From NCBI GenBank assembly GCA_958450865.1, contig CAUDNY010000002.1, positions 283,524 through 347,523 on the forward strand: DNA of 64,000 nucleotides, read 5' to 3'. The DNA comes from an uncultured Collinsella sp. Its GTDB lineage: Bacteria; Actinomycetota; Coriobacteriia; Coriobacteriales; Coriobacteriaceae. Position numbers and translations under genes: made by a program. Shown here piece after piece: positions 32,977 to 41,561 of the stretch. Below the pieces are notes generated by a model that was not told the DNA's origin, ran no database searches, and saw nothing but the letters and a program-made list of their open reading frames with translations. Within the stretch, counting starts at the first letter, position 1; the number at the start of each line of letters is the position of its first letter.

Positions 32977-34311
32977 ATGAGCACACAGACCGAGCCCAAG
33001 CTCGTCACGCAAATCGACTTCGCCCGCGCCGGGCAGATCACACCGCAGATGAAGGAGGTTGCCGAGCGCGAGCATCGCGACCCCGAGTACATCCGCGAGC
33101 GCGTGGCCGACGGCCGCATCGCCATTCCCGCCAACATCGTGCATATCAAAAAGGGCATGCGCGCCTTTGGTGTCGGCGAGGGCCTGTCCACCAAGGTCAA
33201 CGTCAACCTGGGCATCTCGGGAGACAAGGCCGATGCCGCCGAGGAGTGGAAGAAGGTCAAGATCGCCGAGGACTTTGGCGCCGACGCCATCATGGACCTC
33301 TCCAACTCGGGCAAGACGCGCCAGTTCCGCCAGCAGCTCATCGACGAGACGCCGCTCATGGTGGGCACCGTCCCCATGTACGACGCCATCGGCTACATGG
33401 AAAAGCCACTGGTCAAGCTGACCAAGGACGACCTGTTCGAGGTCGTGCGCGCGCATGCCGAGGACGGCGTGGACTTTATGACCATCCACTGCGGCATCAA
33501 CAAGTCGGTCACCAAGACCTTTAAGGAGACCGGCCGCCTGATGAACATCGTCAGCCGCGGCGGTTCGCTGCTGTTTGGCTGGATGGAGGTCACCGGCAAC
33601 GAAAACCCCTTCTACGAGTACTTTGACGAGCTGCTCGAGATTTGCCACGAGTACGACGTGACGATTTCGCTCGGCGACTCCTGCCGCCCGGGCTGCCTCT
33701 ACGACTCCAACGACGCCACCGAGACCGCCGAGATGATCGAGCTGGGCAAGCTGTGCAAGCGCGCCTGGGCCGCCGGCGTCCAGGTCATGGTCGAGGGACC
33801 GGGCCATATGGCGCTCGACGAGATCGCCGCCAACATGAAACTGCAGAAGCGCCTGTGCCACAACGCCCCGTTCTATGTGCTCGGGCCGCTGGTGACCGAT
33901 ATCGGTGTGGGATACGACCACATCACCGCCGCCATCGGTGGCGCCATCTCCGCCAGCTCCGGCGCCGACTTCCTGTGCTACGTGACGCCGGCCGAGCACT
34001 TGTGCCTGCCCAACGCCCAGGACGTGCTCGATGGCCTCATGGCTACCAAGATCGCCGCACACGCCGCCGATATCGCCAAGAAGGTGCCGCACGCCCGCGA
34101 CATGGACGACAAGATGGGCCAGGCACGCCGCAAGCTCGACTGGGACGCCATGTGGAAGTGCGCGCTCGACCCAGTTACGGGCAAGAAGCGCTACGAGGAG
34201 TCTCCCGCCGCCACCGAGGGCACTTGCACCATGTGTGGCAAGATGTGCGCCGTCCGTACCGTTAACAAGGTGTTCGAAGGCACAACGATCGACCTCGGCA
34301 TGGAGGATTAA
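32977..34311 (+). CDS. thiC: Phosphomethylpyrimidine synthase ThiC
   Basis: A 444-residue radical-SAM enzyme turning aminoimidazole ribotide into HMP phosphate for thiamin. Typical segments are NIVHIKKGMRAFGVGEGLSTKVN (shortened here to IKKGMRAFGVGEGL), SLGDSCRPGCLYDSND, VMVEGPGHMALDEI and DFLCYVTPAEHL. The cluster motif near the C-terminus is CTMCGKMC, i.e. CX2CX3C, one residue shorter than the CX2CX4C often quoted. It is shorter than the enterobacterial form, lacking much of the N-terminal domain. The start at 32977 follows AAGGGAG inside the TPP riboswitch. Confidence 0.93.
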   Translation: MSTQTEPKLVTQIDFARAGQITPQMKEVAEREHRDPEYIRERVADGRIAIPANIVHIKKGMRAFGVGEGLSTKVNVNLGISGDKADAAEEWKKVKIAEDFGADAIMDLSNSGKTRQFRQQLIDETPLMVGTVPMYDAIGYMEKPLVKLTKDDLFEVVRAHAEDGVDFMTIHCGINKSVTKTFKETGRLMNIVSRGGSLLFGWMEVTGNENPFYEYFDELLEICHEYDVTISLGDSCRPGCLYDSNDATETAEMIELGKLCKRAWAAGVQVMVEGPGHMALDEIAANMKLQKRLCHNAPFYVLGPLVTDIGVGYDHITAAIGGAISASSGADFLCYVTPAEHLCLPNAQDVLDGLMATKIAAHAADIAKKVPHARDMDDKMGQARRKLDWDAMWKCALDPVTGKKRYEESPAATEGTCTMCGKMCAVRTVNKVFEGTTIDLGMED

Positions 34312-34402
34312 CGCGTCACCGGAGCCACAATCGGTAACATGGTGTTCGTCAATTGTTGACGTGTGAACATTTGCTTACATTTGCGTAAAGATTGCATCGC
34401 CC

Positions 34403-34437
34403 GCCCGGGTTCGGAATACAGCCGGCCCGGGCATCTT
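34403..34437 (+). terminator. Hairpin between thiC and thiD
   Basis: GCCCGGG (34403-34409) and CCCGGGC (34426-34432) pair, followed by ATCTTTAT. It may attenuate read-through into thiD. TATAAT at 34438-34443 just after could be a separate thiD -10 box. Confidence 0.5.
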
Positions 34438-34489
34438 TATAATGCAGACTTAAAGACCCATTTGAATCCGACCGGACAAGGGAGTGAGC

Positions 34490-35320
34490 ATGGATCGCAG
34501 TAAGGTACCCGCCGTTCTGTCCATCGCGGGATCCGATTCCAGCGGCGGTGCCGGCATTCAGGCCGACATCAAGACCATCACGGCGCACCGCCTGTATGCC
34601 GAGACGGTCATCACCGCCATCACGGCGCAAAACACACTGGGCGTCACCGCCGTGCAGGATATCTCGCCAGATATCGTAGCCGCGCAAATTGACGCCGTCT
34701 TTGACGATATCCGCCCGAGCGCCGTCAAGATCGGCATGGTTTCTTCTGTCGAGATTATCGAAGTCATCGCCGACCGCTTGAGCGCCTGGAACGCAACGAA
34801 CGTGGTCGTCGACCCCGCCATGGTCGCCACCTCGGGCGCGCGCTTGATTGCCGAGGATGCCTCCGAGGCACTCACCCGCCGCCTGTTCCCGTTGGCAACG
34901 GTCATCACCCCCAACATTCCCGAGGCTATGGCGCTGCTCGACTACGAGGTCGATTCCGAGCGCACACAACAAAATGCCGCTATGCTCCTCACCCGCCGCT
35001 TTGGCTGCGCAGCCTTGGTTAAGGGCGGTCATTTTGTCAACGAGGCCAACGACGTACTGGCCGAGCCTGCGCCCCTCGATGACGAGGGCAACCACCTGGG
35101 CGATCCGCTCACCACGTGGTTTCGCCACAAGCGTATCGACACCAATAACACGCACGGCACTGGCTGCACGCTCTCGTCCGCCATCGCCTGCGCGCTGGCC
35201 CAGGGCATGGAACTTGCCGACGCCATCAACGCCGGCAAGGCCTACCTAACCGGCGCTCTCGCCGCCGGCTTTGACATGGGCAAAGGCTCCGGTCCCGTCA
35301 ACCATATGTGGCAGTACTAA
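34490..35320 (+). CDS. thiD: Hydroxymethylpyrimidine/phosphomethylpyrimidine kinase
   Basis: A 276-residue ribokinase-fold enzyme phosphorylating HMP and HMP-P for thiamin synthesis. It has the opening IAGSDSSGGAGIQADIKT, VVDPAMVATSGARL (about 107) and THGTGCTLSSAIA (about 222) with the catalytic aspartate/glycine region. ATG 34490 has GGGAG five bases upstream; GTG 34484 is an alternative. It follows thiC by 178 bases with a hairpin and a possible own promoter between. Confidence 0.92.
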   Translation: MDRSKVPAVLSIAGSDSSGGAGIQADIKTITAHRLYAETVITAITAQNTLGVTAVQDISPDIVAAQIDAVFDDIRPSAVKIGMVSSVEIIEVIADRLSAWNATNVVVDPAMVATSGARLIAEDASEALTRRLFPLATVITPNIPEAMALLDYEVDSERTQQNAAMLLTRRFGCAALVKGGHFVNEANDVLAEPAPLDDEGNHLGDPLTTWFRHKRIDTNNTHGTGCTLSSAIACALAQGMELADAINAGKAYLTGALAAGFDMGKGSGPVNHMWQY

Positions 35321-35364
35321 ATAGCCAGCAACCTGCCAAAAAGAGACAGGCTACCTTGCACCAA

Positions 35365-35429
35365 AAACCGTCGCAACATTCGATGAAAATCGCGCAAACG
35401 CGAAAAAACATCGAATGTTGCGACGGTTT
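35365..35429. repeat. Perfect 21-bp-arm inverted repeat between convergent genes
   Basis: AAACCGTCGCAACATTCGATG (35365-35385; last base omitted when quoted as AAACCGTCGCAACATTCGAT) is the exact reverse complement of 35409-35429. TCGCG/CGCGA forms an inner stem. AATTTTA follows on the plus strand and TTTTTGG on the minus strand, so it can terminate thiD and the opposing gene. Confidence 0.85.
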
Positions 35430-35465
35430 AATTTTAGGTAGCGGTCGAGCAAAGGACCGGGGCGC

Positions 35466-36077
35466 CTATTCGTCGGCGAGCTGGATGCCGAGCAGGCCCG
35501 AGAGTGCCAACGCCTGCTCGGCATTGACCGTCAAGCCACGCAACTCATGGTAATCGCCCGAAACAACGGGCGCTGCAAATGTACAGCGCGACACATCAAC
35601 GCCGGAAAGCGACGTCTTGAACACATCAACACGCGTCAGGTCACAGCCATCCAGGCGTATCTGACCCAGCTTGGCACCCTGAAACGCAGCCTCTCTCAGA
35701 CGTGTATCGCATGCTGTCATAGGGCCAATGCGTCCCTCCGAAAGGTTCGCATAGCTCAAATCGCACGATCCAAACGACACGCTCGACAGGCGCGCCTTGA
35801 GCAAGTTGAGTCCCGGTGCCGAGCAGTCAACGAAGTCACAGCGGCTGAGCCAGCAGCCTTCCATGTTGCAGCGGATAAAGCGGCAACCGCGAAACACCAC
35901 GTCGCGAAACGTCGAGCCGCTCCAGTCAACGCTATCGAACTCGCAAGATCGGAACACAACGCCATCGAAGGTCGCGCCGTTCGCCACGTCGTAGGCAAGA
36001 TCCAAATCCTCAAAAGCGGTATTGGAGACGAGCTCATCGCCCTCGGCAAAGAGGTCGATGAGCTCGTCCATGCCCAT
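35466..36077 (-). CDS. Pentapeptide-repeat-like protein
   Basis: A 203-residue protein with degenerate A(D/N)Lxx-type repeats from about residue 30 to 165: for example FDGVVFRSCEFDSVDWSGSTF, FRGCRFIRCNMEGCWLSRCDF (each part of a run), LSYANLSEG and FQGAKLGQIRLDGCDLTRVD. Such proteins fold as right-handed beta-helices; function is unknown. The start is uncertain. ATG 36077 is chosen because the frame further upstream runs through a terminator of the preceding gene; its ribosome site is weak. The many cysteines (about 11) are notable. Confidence 0.75.
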   Translation of the reverse strand: MGMDELIDLFAEGDELVSNTAFEDLDLAYDVANGATFDGVVFRSCEFDSVDWSGSTFRDVVFRGCRFIRCNMEGCWLSRCDFVDCSAPGLNLLKARLSSVSFGSCDLSYANLSEGRIGPMTACDTRLREAAFQGAKLGQIRLDGCDLTRVDVFKTSLSGVDVSRCTFAAPVVSGDYHELRGLTVNAEQALALSGLLGIQLADE

Positions 36078-36106
36078 ATGGCAGCCAATCCGTTCGTTTA
36101 CCCGGG

Positions 36107-36144
36107 CAAAACCACCACAAAGGTGCCTGTCCCCTTTGCGGTGG
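36107..36144 (-). terminator. Terminator after the SGNH hydrolase gene
   Basis: CCACCACAAAGG (36112-36123) pairs with CCTTTGCGGTGG (36133-36144) with one mismatch; on the minus strand GGTTTTG follows. Confidence 0.7.
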
Positions 36145-36156
36145 CTTGGGGTCGCG

Positions 36157-36816
36157 CTACTCACCGAGCATCTCTTGGAGCTTGGATGCCACGGCATGTC
36201 CCAAGCTCTCGTGGCTTTCGGGCATCATATGCAGATAGTCGATATCGCCCGGCTCGGCAAACTCGGCGGCATTCAAAAAGTCGCAGCCAAACTGCTCGGC
36301 CACGTGCGCATAGTACTCGCCAAAATGTTCAGATGCCTCGACGGAACGCTCGTCAAAATCGGTCATATATACATCGGCGATCTGCGGCTTAATCTTGATA
36401 GGAGCCATCAGCAGAATGCGCGGACAAGGTGCAGCGTCGGTCCAGGGAAACGCGCGGACGGCGCGAATCAGCGCCATGGCGCCACGGGCGATATCGGAAG
36501 CTGTCACGTTAAAGACCGTCTTACAGTCGTTGGTGCCCAGCATGATCACAATGGCGTCCAGCGGCTTATGGGCCTCGAGCAGCATCGGAAGCGCGCGAAT
36601 GCCGTTGAGGTTGGTGTCCAGATGGCACATATCGTCGCGCACCGTCGTGCGGCCGTTGAGCCCCTCCTCAATCACATGCCAGCCCTCGCCCAGGTCACGC
36701 TGCGCCACGCCGCACCAGCGCACATCCTGCGCATAGCGCACCGCGGTGCCATCGCGCATACCAGCCGGATCATAGCCATAGGTGTTGCTGTCACCAAAGC
36801 ACAGAACGTTTTTCAT
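36157..36816 (-). CDS. SGNH/GDSL-family hydrolase
   Basis: A 219-residue esterase-type protein. Block I is CFGDSNTYGYDP (catalytic Ser about 9), the glycine of block II is in GLNGRTTV, block III is MLGTNDCK (about 88), and the last block has the SHESLGHAV histidine about residue 205. It resembles bacterial acylhydrolases related to arylesterase and carbohydrate esterases. The substrate is unknown. ATG 36816 has GGGGAG six bases upstream. It is preceded on the same strand by the PARG-like gene. Confidence 0.86.
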   Translation of the reverse strand: MKNVLCFGDSNTYGYDPAGMRDGTAVRYAQDVRWCGVAQRDLGEGWHVIEEGLNGRTTVRDDMCHLDTNLNGIRALPMLLEAHKPLDAIVIMLGTNDCKTVFNVTASDIARGAMALIRAVRAFPWTDAAPCPRILLMAPIKIKPQIADVYMTDFDERSVEASEHFGEYYAHVAEQFGCDFLNAAEFAEPGDIDYLHMMPESHESLGHAVASKLQEMLGE

Positions 36817-36894
36817 CGTAAGCTCCCCACTCAATAAAAAGCCGACAGGAGCAGCCTCTCCCGTCGGCTCGGTATATCGCATCACGAGCACCGT

Positions 36895-38028
36895 TTACAG
36901 GTACTTGCGCCAGTCGTCGTCATCCTCGTCATCCTCGGCAGCGGCCTGAGCCTGCTCGGCGGCACGGGCGGCTGCGGCGCGGGCGGCAACCTGAGCATAG
37001 GACTCCTCGTTTCGCTCGGGGAAGTTTGCCAGCACGTGCTCGAATTTGGCGAAGTCCTCGTCCCAGCGCGTAGAGGGCACGGCAAAGAAGACCTGCTTGA
37101 CCTTGAAGTCGCCCGATGCGAGCTCCTTGCGGAAGAGCTCGGCCACGGCCTCGGCATCAAAGCCGTTGTTGTCGCAGCCCCATGCGCCCAGCACGAGCTT
37201 CTCGCGACCCAACTCGTCGCAGATGGCGAGCACAAAGCGAATGCGGTCGCGCAGGGCATCCAGCAGAGCATCGTCGCTCACGCGATACTCCTGGCGGGCG
37301 CGCTTAACGTTGGGCGCGGCGGCCACGATCACGTCGGCGTATGCATGCACGTGGTTGCGGTCGAAGCGCACCGCAGGCACCACTAGGGCACGGTTACGAT
37401 AGAGCTCGCAGTTGATGTTGCGGCGACGGTTCTCGCCGTACCACTTACGCTGCCTATCGAGAACGTTGTACAGATACGAATCGGCGCACAGCGTGGCCTC
37501 CTGGCCCAGATAACCCTGAATATATCCACCGCCCGGATTGGTAAACGAGGCAAAGGCGAGCACGGCCATGTCGCAGAACTGCGCATAGCCGCGACCGTTA
37601 TCGAGGATTGCCTGCGTGGCGGAGGCATCAAGCACAGTGACCTCGGGCAGGACCGGAGCGGGCTCCTCAGCAGGCGCGGACTCAGCTTCGGCGATTTCCT
37701 CGGCAGGCTCCTCGACGGGCTCGGGCGCCGCCTCGGTCTCGGGCGCTGCCTCGACCTCGGCAGTCTCCGCGTTCTCGACGTCCTCGGCGACCTGCTCTTC
37801 GGGGGCCACAGCACTCTGAACCTTGGCCTTCATCGCCGCGACAAAGCCGGCAGGCATACCGTCAAACTCGCGAACACCGGCAAGCGAACGCTCGATATCC
37901 TTGGCGCACGCTTCGGACACAGTTGCCACGTGACGCTCGGCGGCCTTGGCACGGGCCTCGCGCTTGGGATTGGGCTGACCCGCTCGGTTGGACCTGCGGT
38001 TACGGTTCCTGTTGTCGACGTCTGCCAT
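36895..38028 (-). CDS. Microbial-type PARG catalytic domain protein (TIGR02452-like) with acidic linker
   Basis: A 377-residue protein. Residues about 135-340 match the microbial PARG/macro-like fold: FASFTNPGGGYIQGYLGQEA holds the GGG (166-168) and QE (176-177) that in poly(ADP-ribose) glycohydrolases bind and cleave ADP-ribose. LVLGAWGCDNNGFD follows. The N-terminus (1-35) is Arg/Asn-rich and basic. Residues 74-128 are almost wholly Glu, Ala, Pro and Val. The C-terminus is Ala-rich, then DDEDDDDW. GAAAGG precedes ATG. It may reverse ADP-ribosylation; substrate inferred only. Confidence 0.78.
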   Translation of the reverse strand: MADVDNRNRNRRSNRAGQPNPKREARAKAAERHVATVSEACAKDIERSLAGVREFDGMPAGFVAAMKAKVQSAVAPEEQVAEDVENAETAEVEAAPETEAAPEPVEEPAEEIAEAESAPAEEPAPVLPEVTVLDASATQAILDNGRGYAQFCDMAVLAFASFTNPGGGYIQGYLGQEATLCADSYLYNVLDRQRKWYGENRRRNINCELYRNRALVVPAVRFDRNHVHAYADVIVAAAPNVKRARQEYRVSDDALLDALRDRIRFVLAICDELGREKLVLGAWGCDNNGFDAEAVAELFRKELASGDFKVKQVFFAVPSTRWDEDFAKFEHVLANFPERNEESYAQVAARAAAARAAEQAQAAAEDDEDDDDWRKYL

Positions 38029-38093
38029 ACGTGGCCACCTTTCCTGTCGCTGCCGCTATCGGCTTTTCCCATCCATGATACCCCGCCGCGCAC

Positions 38094-38121
38094 AAAAAAG
38101 ACGGCTCCGAAGGACCGCCTT
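38094..38121 (-). terminator. Intrinsic terminator after the Bax-inhibitor-like gene
   Basis: On the minus strand GGCGGTCC-TTCG-GAGCCGTC forms a UUCG-capped stem with GU pairs and one mismatch, then TTTTTTG. Confidence 0.75.
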
Positions 38122-38168
38122 TCGCATCGTTTTACCGTGTCCGGCAGGAAGCATCGCAATGCCGCGCT

Positions 38169-38864
38169 TTAATCGCGACGGCCGAGGATGTTCAGAATGC
38201 GCAGGAACACGTTGATAATGTCCACGAACAGGTTGGATGCCATGAGCACGGCGTTGGGCAGCGTGGGCGGCACCGTCGTTGCCACATAGGTGTCGTAGCC
38301 GATGAAGCCGGCGAACACCACGATCACGATCAGGTCGGTGATGGACTGCGAAACGCCCATGAACATCAGCACGATCTCGACCAGAATCGTGGCAAGCAGG
38401 ATGCCAAAACCAATGCCATACACACGCTGGAAGAACTTGGGGAAGGTCACGCCCAGCGCACCAAAGACAAAGGTGATGGCGGCCGTGGCGATAAAGGCGG
38501 TGTTAATGGTAGGCAGGTCGTAGTTGGCAAGACCAAACGACGCCGTCAGGCCAAAGGTGCTCGCAAAGACCACGTAGCCCACGAGTGACAGGCCCACGGA
38601 CTGTTTGCTGGCAGCAGCCGACATCATGACCATGCCGACGATGGTCAAAATAAATGAGCCAAAGACCAGCGGCAAAGCGGCGCCGCTCATCATCATGCGC
38701 GCAAACGACATGGTGCTCGTAAAGTAAACACCGGCGCCCATGGCGCAAAAGCCCAAAAAGATCAGAGCAGACATGACAAGGTTGTACGCGCGCGGCGACA
38801 TCTCCTTGGCACGGCTTGCGCCGGTCTCGATGGGGCCATTCTGATAGCCCTGGATATCGTTCAT
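38169..38864 (-). CDS. Bax inhibitor-1/YccA family membrane protein
   Basis: A 231-residue protein with about seven membrane segments. It has the family's late FAGFIGYDTYVATTV segment, with the conserved aspartate that in BsYetJ-type members gates a calcium leak, and ends in a short basic tail (NILGRRD). Members stabilise membranes or interact with FtsH; the role here is not known. GAAAGG precedes ATG 38864. Confidence 0.85.
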   Translation of the reverse strand: MNDIQGYQNGPIETGASRAKEMSPRAYNLVMSALIFLGFCAMGAGVYFTSTMSFARMMMSGAALPLVFGSFILTIVGMVMMSAAASKQSVGLSLVGYVVFASTFGLTASFGLANYDLPTINTAFIATAAITFVFGALGVTFPKFFQRVYGIGFGILLATILVEIVLMFMGVSQSITDLIVIVVFAGFIGYDTYVATTVPPTLPNAVLMASNLFVDIINVFLRILNILGRRD

Positions 38865-38944
38865 AATTTCGTCCTTTCAAAAAGCACCGCGACGGCGCCG
38901 TAGCTGACAAGTTTCCTGCCATTGTACCCGAACGCCACGCGTTC

Positions 38945-39283
38945 TTACCTGCGGCGCTCGCTCTCGAGTGTTCGGTCGAACGCCCACACCCACCAACGCA
39001 TCACGTGTGCCTGCGAGCCGTCCGCCCGCTCGCGCGTCTGGTCCTCCAGATACAACTCGGTCGCGTGCCCGCCAAAACGCACCTTATAGGTTGCCGTACG
39101 AATGCCGTGAACCGTCAGGCCAAACCCAGTGGTCGAGACAATCTCGTCAATCGTAAAGCAACGACCGTCGACCCAGCAGACGGTGACCGGCACGACCTGT
39201 CCGCCCGCGAGGATGCGAGCCACGACGTCCACATACTGCTTGTGCACGCGCCGAGTTTTGCCATCTGTCTGTCGATATTCCAT
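38945..39283 (-). CDS. Conserved-looking small protein of unknown function
   Basis: A 112-residue protein, basic, with several beta-type stretches (VVPVTVCWVDGRCFTIDEIV and LTVHGIRTATYKVRFGG) and aromatic WWVWAFDR near the end. It recalls DUF6504-like proteins, but I am not certain. ATG 39283 is only one base after AGGAGG, an unusually short spacing, so the true start may be upstream at 39304 or further in. Confidence 0.55.
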   Translation of the reverse strand: MEYRQTDGKTRRVHKQYVDVVARILAGGQVVPVTVCWVDGRCFTIDEIVSTTGFGLTVHGIRTATYKVRFGGHATELYLEDQTRERADGSQAHVMRWWVWAFDRTLESERRR

Positions 39284-39491
39284 GCCTCCTATTATCGAAC
39301 GCATGTTTGCATGTTGTAAAGCGAACAGGCTGTGGTTTTGGGGTGTTGGGGCGCGCGCACGTGTCCTCATGGTGTGTTAGCAAAAAGAACACCCACGGTC
39401 AACAGGGCTAATATTCATTTTTAGTGCCAAAAAATTCACTGCTCCCATCAGAACTCGGTAAAGAAACCCGCAGGAGGTGATACGATTTATC

Positions 39492-39503
39492 ATGTTTCTG
39501 TAA
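39492..39503 (+). other. Perfect Shine-Dalgarno with a three-codon frame before pit
   Basis: AGGAGGTGAT (39472-39481), fully complementary to the 16S rRNA 3' end, is followed eleven bases later by ATG TTT CTG TAA. It lies 31 bases before the pit start, whose own ribosome site is poor. It might load ribosomes that re-initiate at pit, or be chance. Confidence 0.25.
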
Positions 39504-39533
39504 CGTGCCTGCAAACTTCGAGAAAGCCCATAT

Positions 39534-40583
39534 ATGGACGTAACGTTCTCAACCTTCCTCGGCCAACTTGTGTCGAACCCAGTCCTTGCCGTCACCGTGA
39601 TCCTCGCGCTCGGCGCCATCTTCGTCAATGGATGGACCGACGCACCCAACGCCATCGCGACCTGCGTCACTACGCGTTGCATGCCCGCCCGCGCCGCTAT
39701 TCTCATGAGTGCCGCATTCAACTTCCTTGGCGTGCTCATCATGACGCACTTTAACGCGAGCGTCGCCAACACCATCTCCCATATTGTCGACTTTGGCGGA
39801 AACAGCACCATGGCGCTCGCCTGTCTGTGCGCGGCGCTGTTCTCCATCGTCGTCTACGGCGCCACAGCGTCGCGTTTTGGCATCCCCACCTCGCAAAGCC
39901 ACAGCCTTATCGCCGGCCTGACCGGTGCCGCCATCGCCCTCGGCGGTGCGAGCAGCGTCAACGTCCACGAGTGGATGAAGGTCATCTACGGCCTGGCGCT
40001 CTCCATCGGTCTGGGCTTTGTCATGGGCTGGGTCCTGTGCAAGCTCGTCTCGATTCTTTTCGCCGCCGCCAACAGGCGACGTGCCAATGTCTTCTTTAAA
40101 TACGCTCAGATCGCGAGCGCTGCGGCCATGAGCTTTATGCACGGCGCGCAGGATGGACAGAAGTTCATCGGCGTGCTCTTTTTAGGCGTGGCCTTTGCCA
40201 GCGGCCAGACGAGCGTCGGCGATGCCGGCATCCCCATCTGGATTATGCTGCTATGCTCGGCCACCATGGGCATCGGCACCAGCGTGGGCGGCGAGCGCAT
40301 CATCAAGTCCGTTGGCCAGAGCATGGTCAAGCTCGAAAAGTACCAGGGCTTCTCCGCCGACCTGGCGGGCGCCGCGAACCTGCTGCTTGCCACCCTTACC
40401 GGCATCCCCGTGTCCTCCACGCACATCAAGACCTGCGCCATCATGGGCGTCGGTGCCGTCAAACGCCTCTCGGCCATCAACTTCGGCGTCGTCAAGGACA
40501 TGATGTTCACCTGGTTCTTCACCTTCCCCGCCTGCGGACTCATCAGCTTTGTCATGGCCAAGCTGTTCATGATGTTCCTCTAG
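39534..40583 (+). CDS. pit: PiT-family inorganic phosphate transporter
   Basis: A 349-residue membrane protein with about ten segments. The two PiT signatures are present: GWTDAPNAIATCVTTR (about 33) and GAQDGQKFIGVLFLG (about 203). FGIPTSQSHSLIAGLTGAAIA and GIPVSSTHIKTCAIMGVG are the paired P-S-x-H segments. It imports phosphate or metal-phosphate with protons or sodium at low affinity. It is followed by its DUF47 partner 67 bases later. A high-affinity Pst system lies about 5 kb to the right. Confidence 0.92.
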   Translation: MDVTFSTFLGQLVSNPVLAVTVILALGAIFVNGWTDAPNAIATCVTTRCMPARAAILMSAAFNFLGVLIMTHFNASVANTISHIVDFGGNSTMALACLCAALFSIVVYGATASRFGIPTSQSHSLIAGLTGAAIALGGASSVNVHEWMKVIYGLALSIGLGFVMGWVLCKLVSILFAAANRRRANVFFKYAQIASAAAMSFMHGAQDGQKFIGVLFLGVAFASGQTSVGDAGIPIWIMLLCSATMGIGTSVGGERIIKSVGQSMVKLEKYQGFSADLAGAANLLLATLTGIPVSSTHIKTCAIMGVGAVKRLSAINFGVVKDMMFTWFFTFPACGLISFVMAKLFMMFL

Positions 40584-40650
40584 TCAAACCGAACGTCCAT
40601 CCGGACCGTAACACCTCGCCCACCCGTCTTCGCCTCGAAAGGACCCACTC

Positions 40651-41274
40651 ATGGCAAAGAAACCCGATTCGTTCTACTTTGACAACTACGTCGCCTGCGC
40701 CGACCTCGCCGTCCAGGCCGCCGAGCTGCTTACCAAGATTTTCGAGAACTTCGATCCCGCAAAGATTCACGATATGCTCGACAAGATGCATGCGATCGAG
40801 CATGCGGCCGACAAGAAGCACCATGAGCTTGAGGACGCCCTGCTCACCGCCTTTATCACCCCGCTTGAGCGCGAGGATCTGGACCTGATGAGCTGCTCGC
40901 TCGACACCGTGCTCGACCGCATCGAGGGCGTCGTGCAGCGCGTCTACTTCACCAACATCCAGAGCATCCATCCCGATGCCATCGTGATCGCCCACAAGGT
41001 GACCGACGCCTGCCGCGCCATGAAAGACCTGATGGTCGAGCTGCCTAACTACCGCAAGTCCAAAACGCTGCGCGAGCTCGTCATCCAGATCAACACCATC
41101 GAGTCCGAGGCCGACGAGCTCTATATCAACGCCATGCGTAACCTGCACGTTAACGGCAAGGACCCGCTCGAGGTCATCGCTTGGCGTGACGTGTACGCCT
41201 TCCTGGAGTACTGCGCCGACTGCTGCGAGAATGTGGCCGATGTCGTGGATTCGATTGTCATGAAGAACAGTTAA
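40651..41274 (+). CDS. DUF47 family PhoU-like Pit accessory protein
   Basis: A 207-residue all-helical protein with FDNYVACADLAVQAAELL at the start, MHAIEHAADKKHHELEDALLTAFITPLEREDL (about 47-80, containing EHAAD and TPLERED) and CADCCENVADVVDSIV at the end. These metal-binding acidic and histidine patterns define DUF47/PhoU-like proteins, almost always encoded beside pit and thought to regulate it. GAAAGG precedes ATG. Confidence 0.9.
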   Translation: MAKKPDSFYFDNYVACADLAVQAAELLTKIFENFDPAKIHDMLDKMHAIEHAADKKHHELEDALLTAFITPLEREDLDLMSCSLDTVLDRIEGVVQRVYFTNIQSIHPDAIVIAHKVTDACRAMKDLMVELPNYRKSKTLRELVIQINTIESEADELYINAMRNLHVNGKDPLEVIAWRDVYAFLEYCADCCENVADVVDSIVMKNS

Positions 41275-41298
41275 TTGGGGGTACATGTCCCACCGGTC

Positions 41299-41378
41299 GC
41301 GGGCCCGGCCACTAATAACCTTTTTTCACTCCGGCTGCAAGCAGAGTCGTTCAAAAGGTTATTAGTGGCCGGGCCCGC
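41299..41378. repeat. Perfect 26-bp-arm inverted repeat after the DUF47 gene
   Basis: 41299-41324 (GCGGGCCCGGCCACTAATAA and six more) is the exact reverse complement of 41353-41378, around a 28-nt loop. No T-run follows either arm outward. The next 180 bases hold three copies of TTTGGCTGA and are T-rich. Confidence 0.85.
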
Positions 41379-41561
41379 TCCCTTATGCACCACCATTGGG
41401 AACTTTGGCTGATAGATTTAGCGCGACGGGGGTTTGGCTGAAGGGACCTTTGGTATCCGTTCGGACACTTTGGCCCTTGATGAGCGTTTGGCTGATTGCT
41501 GCTTTGGGTACTCTTTGGGTTACTTTTGGTTTGTTTGATTTTTAATTTTAGGAGGGCTTGT

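Noticed and set aside
10266..41378. Intergenic palindromes considered as CRISPR repeats or insertion-sequence ends
   Set aside because: They are single hairpins without regular spacing, spacers, target-site duplications or transposase genes.
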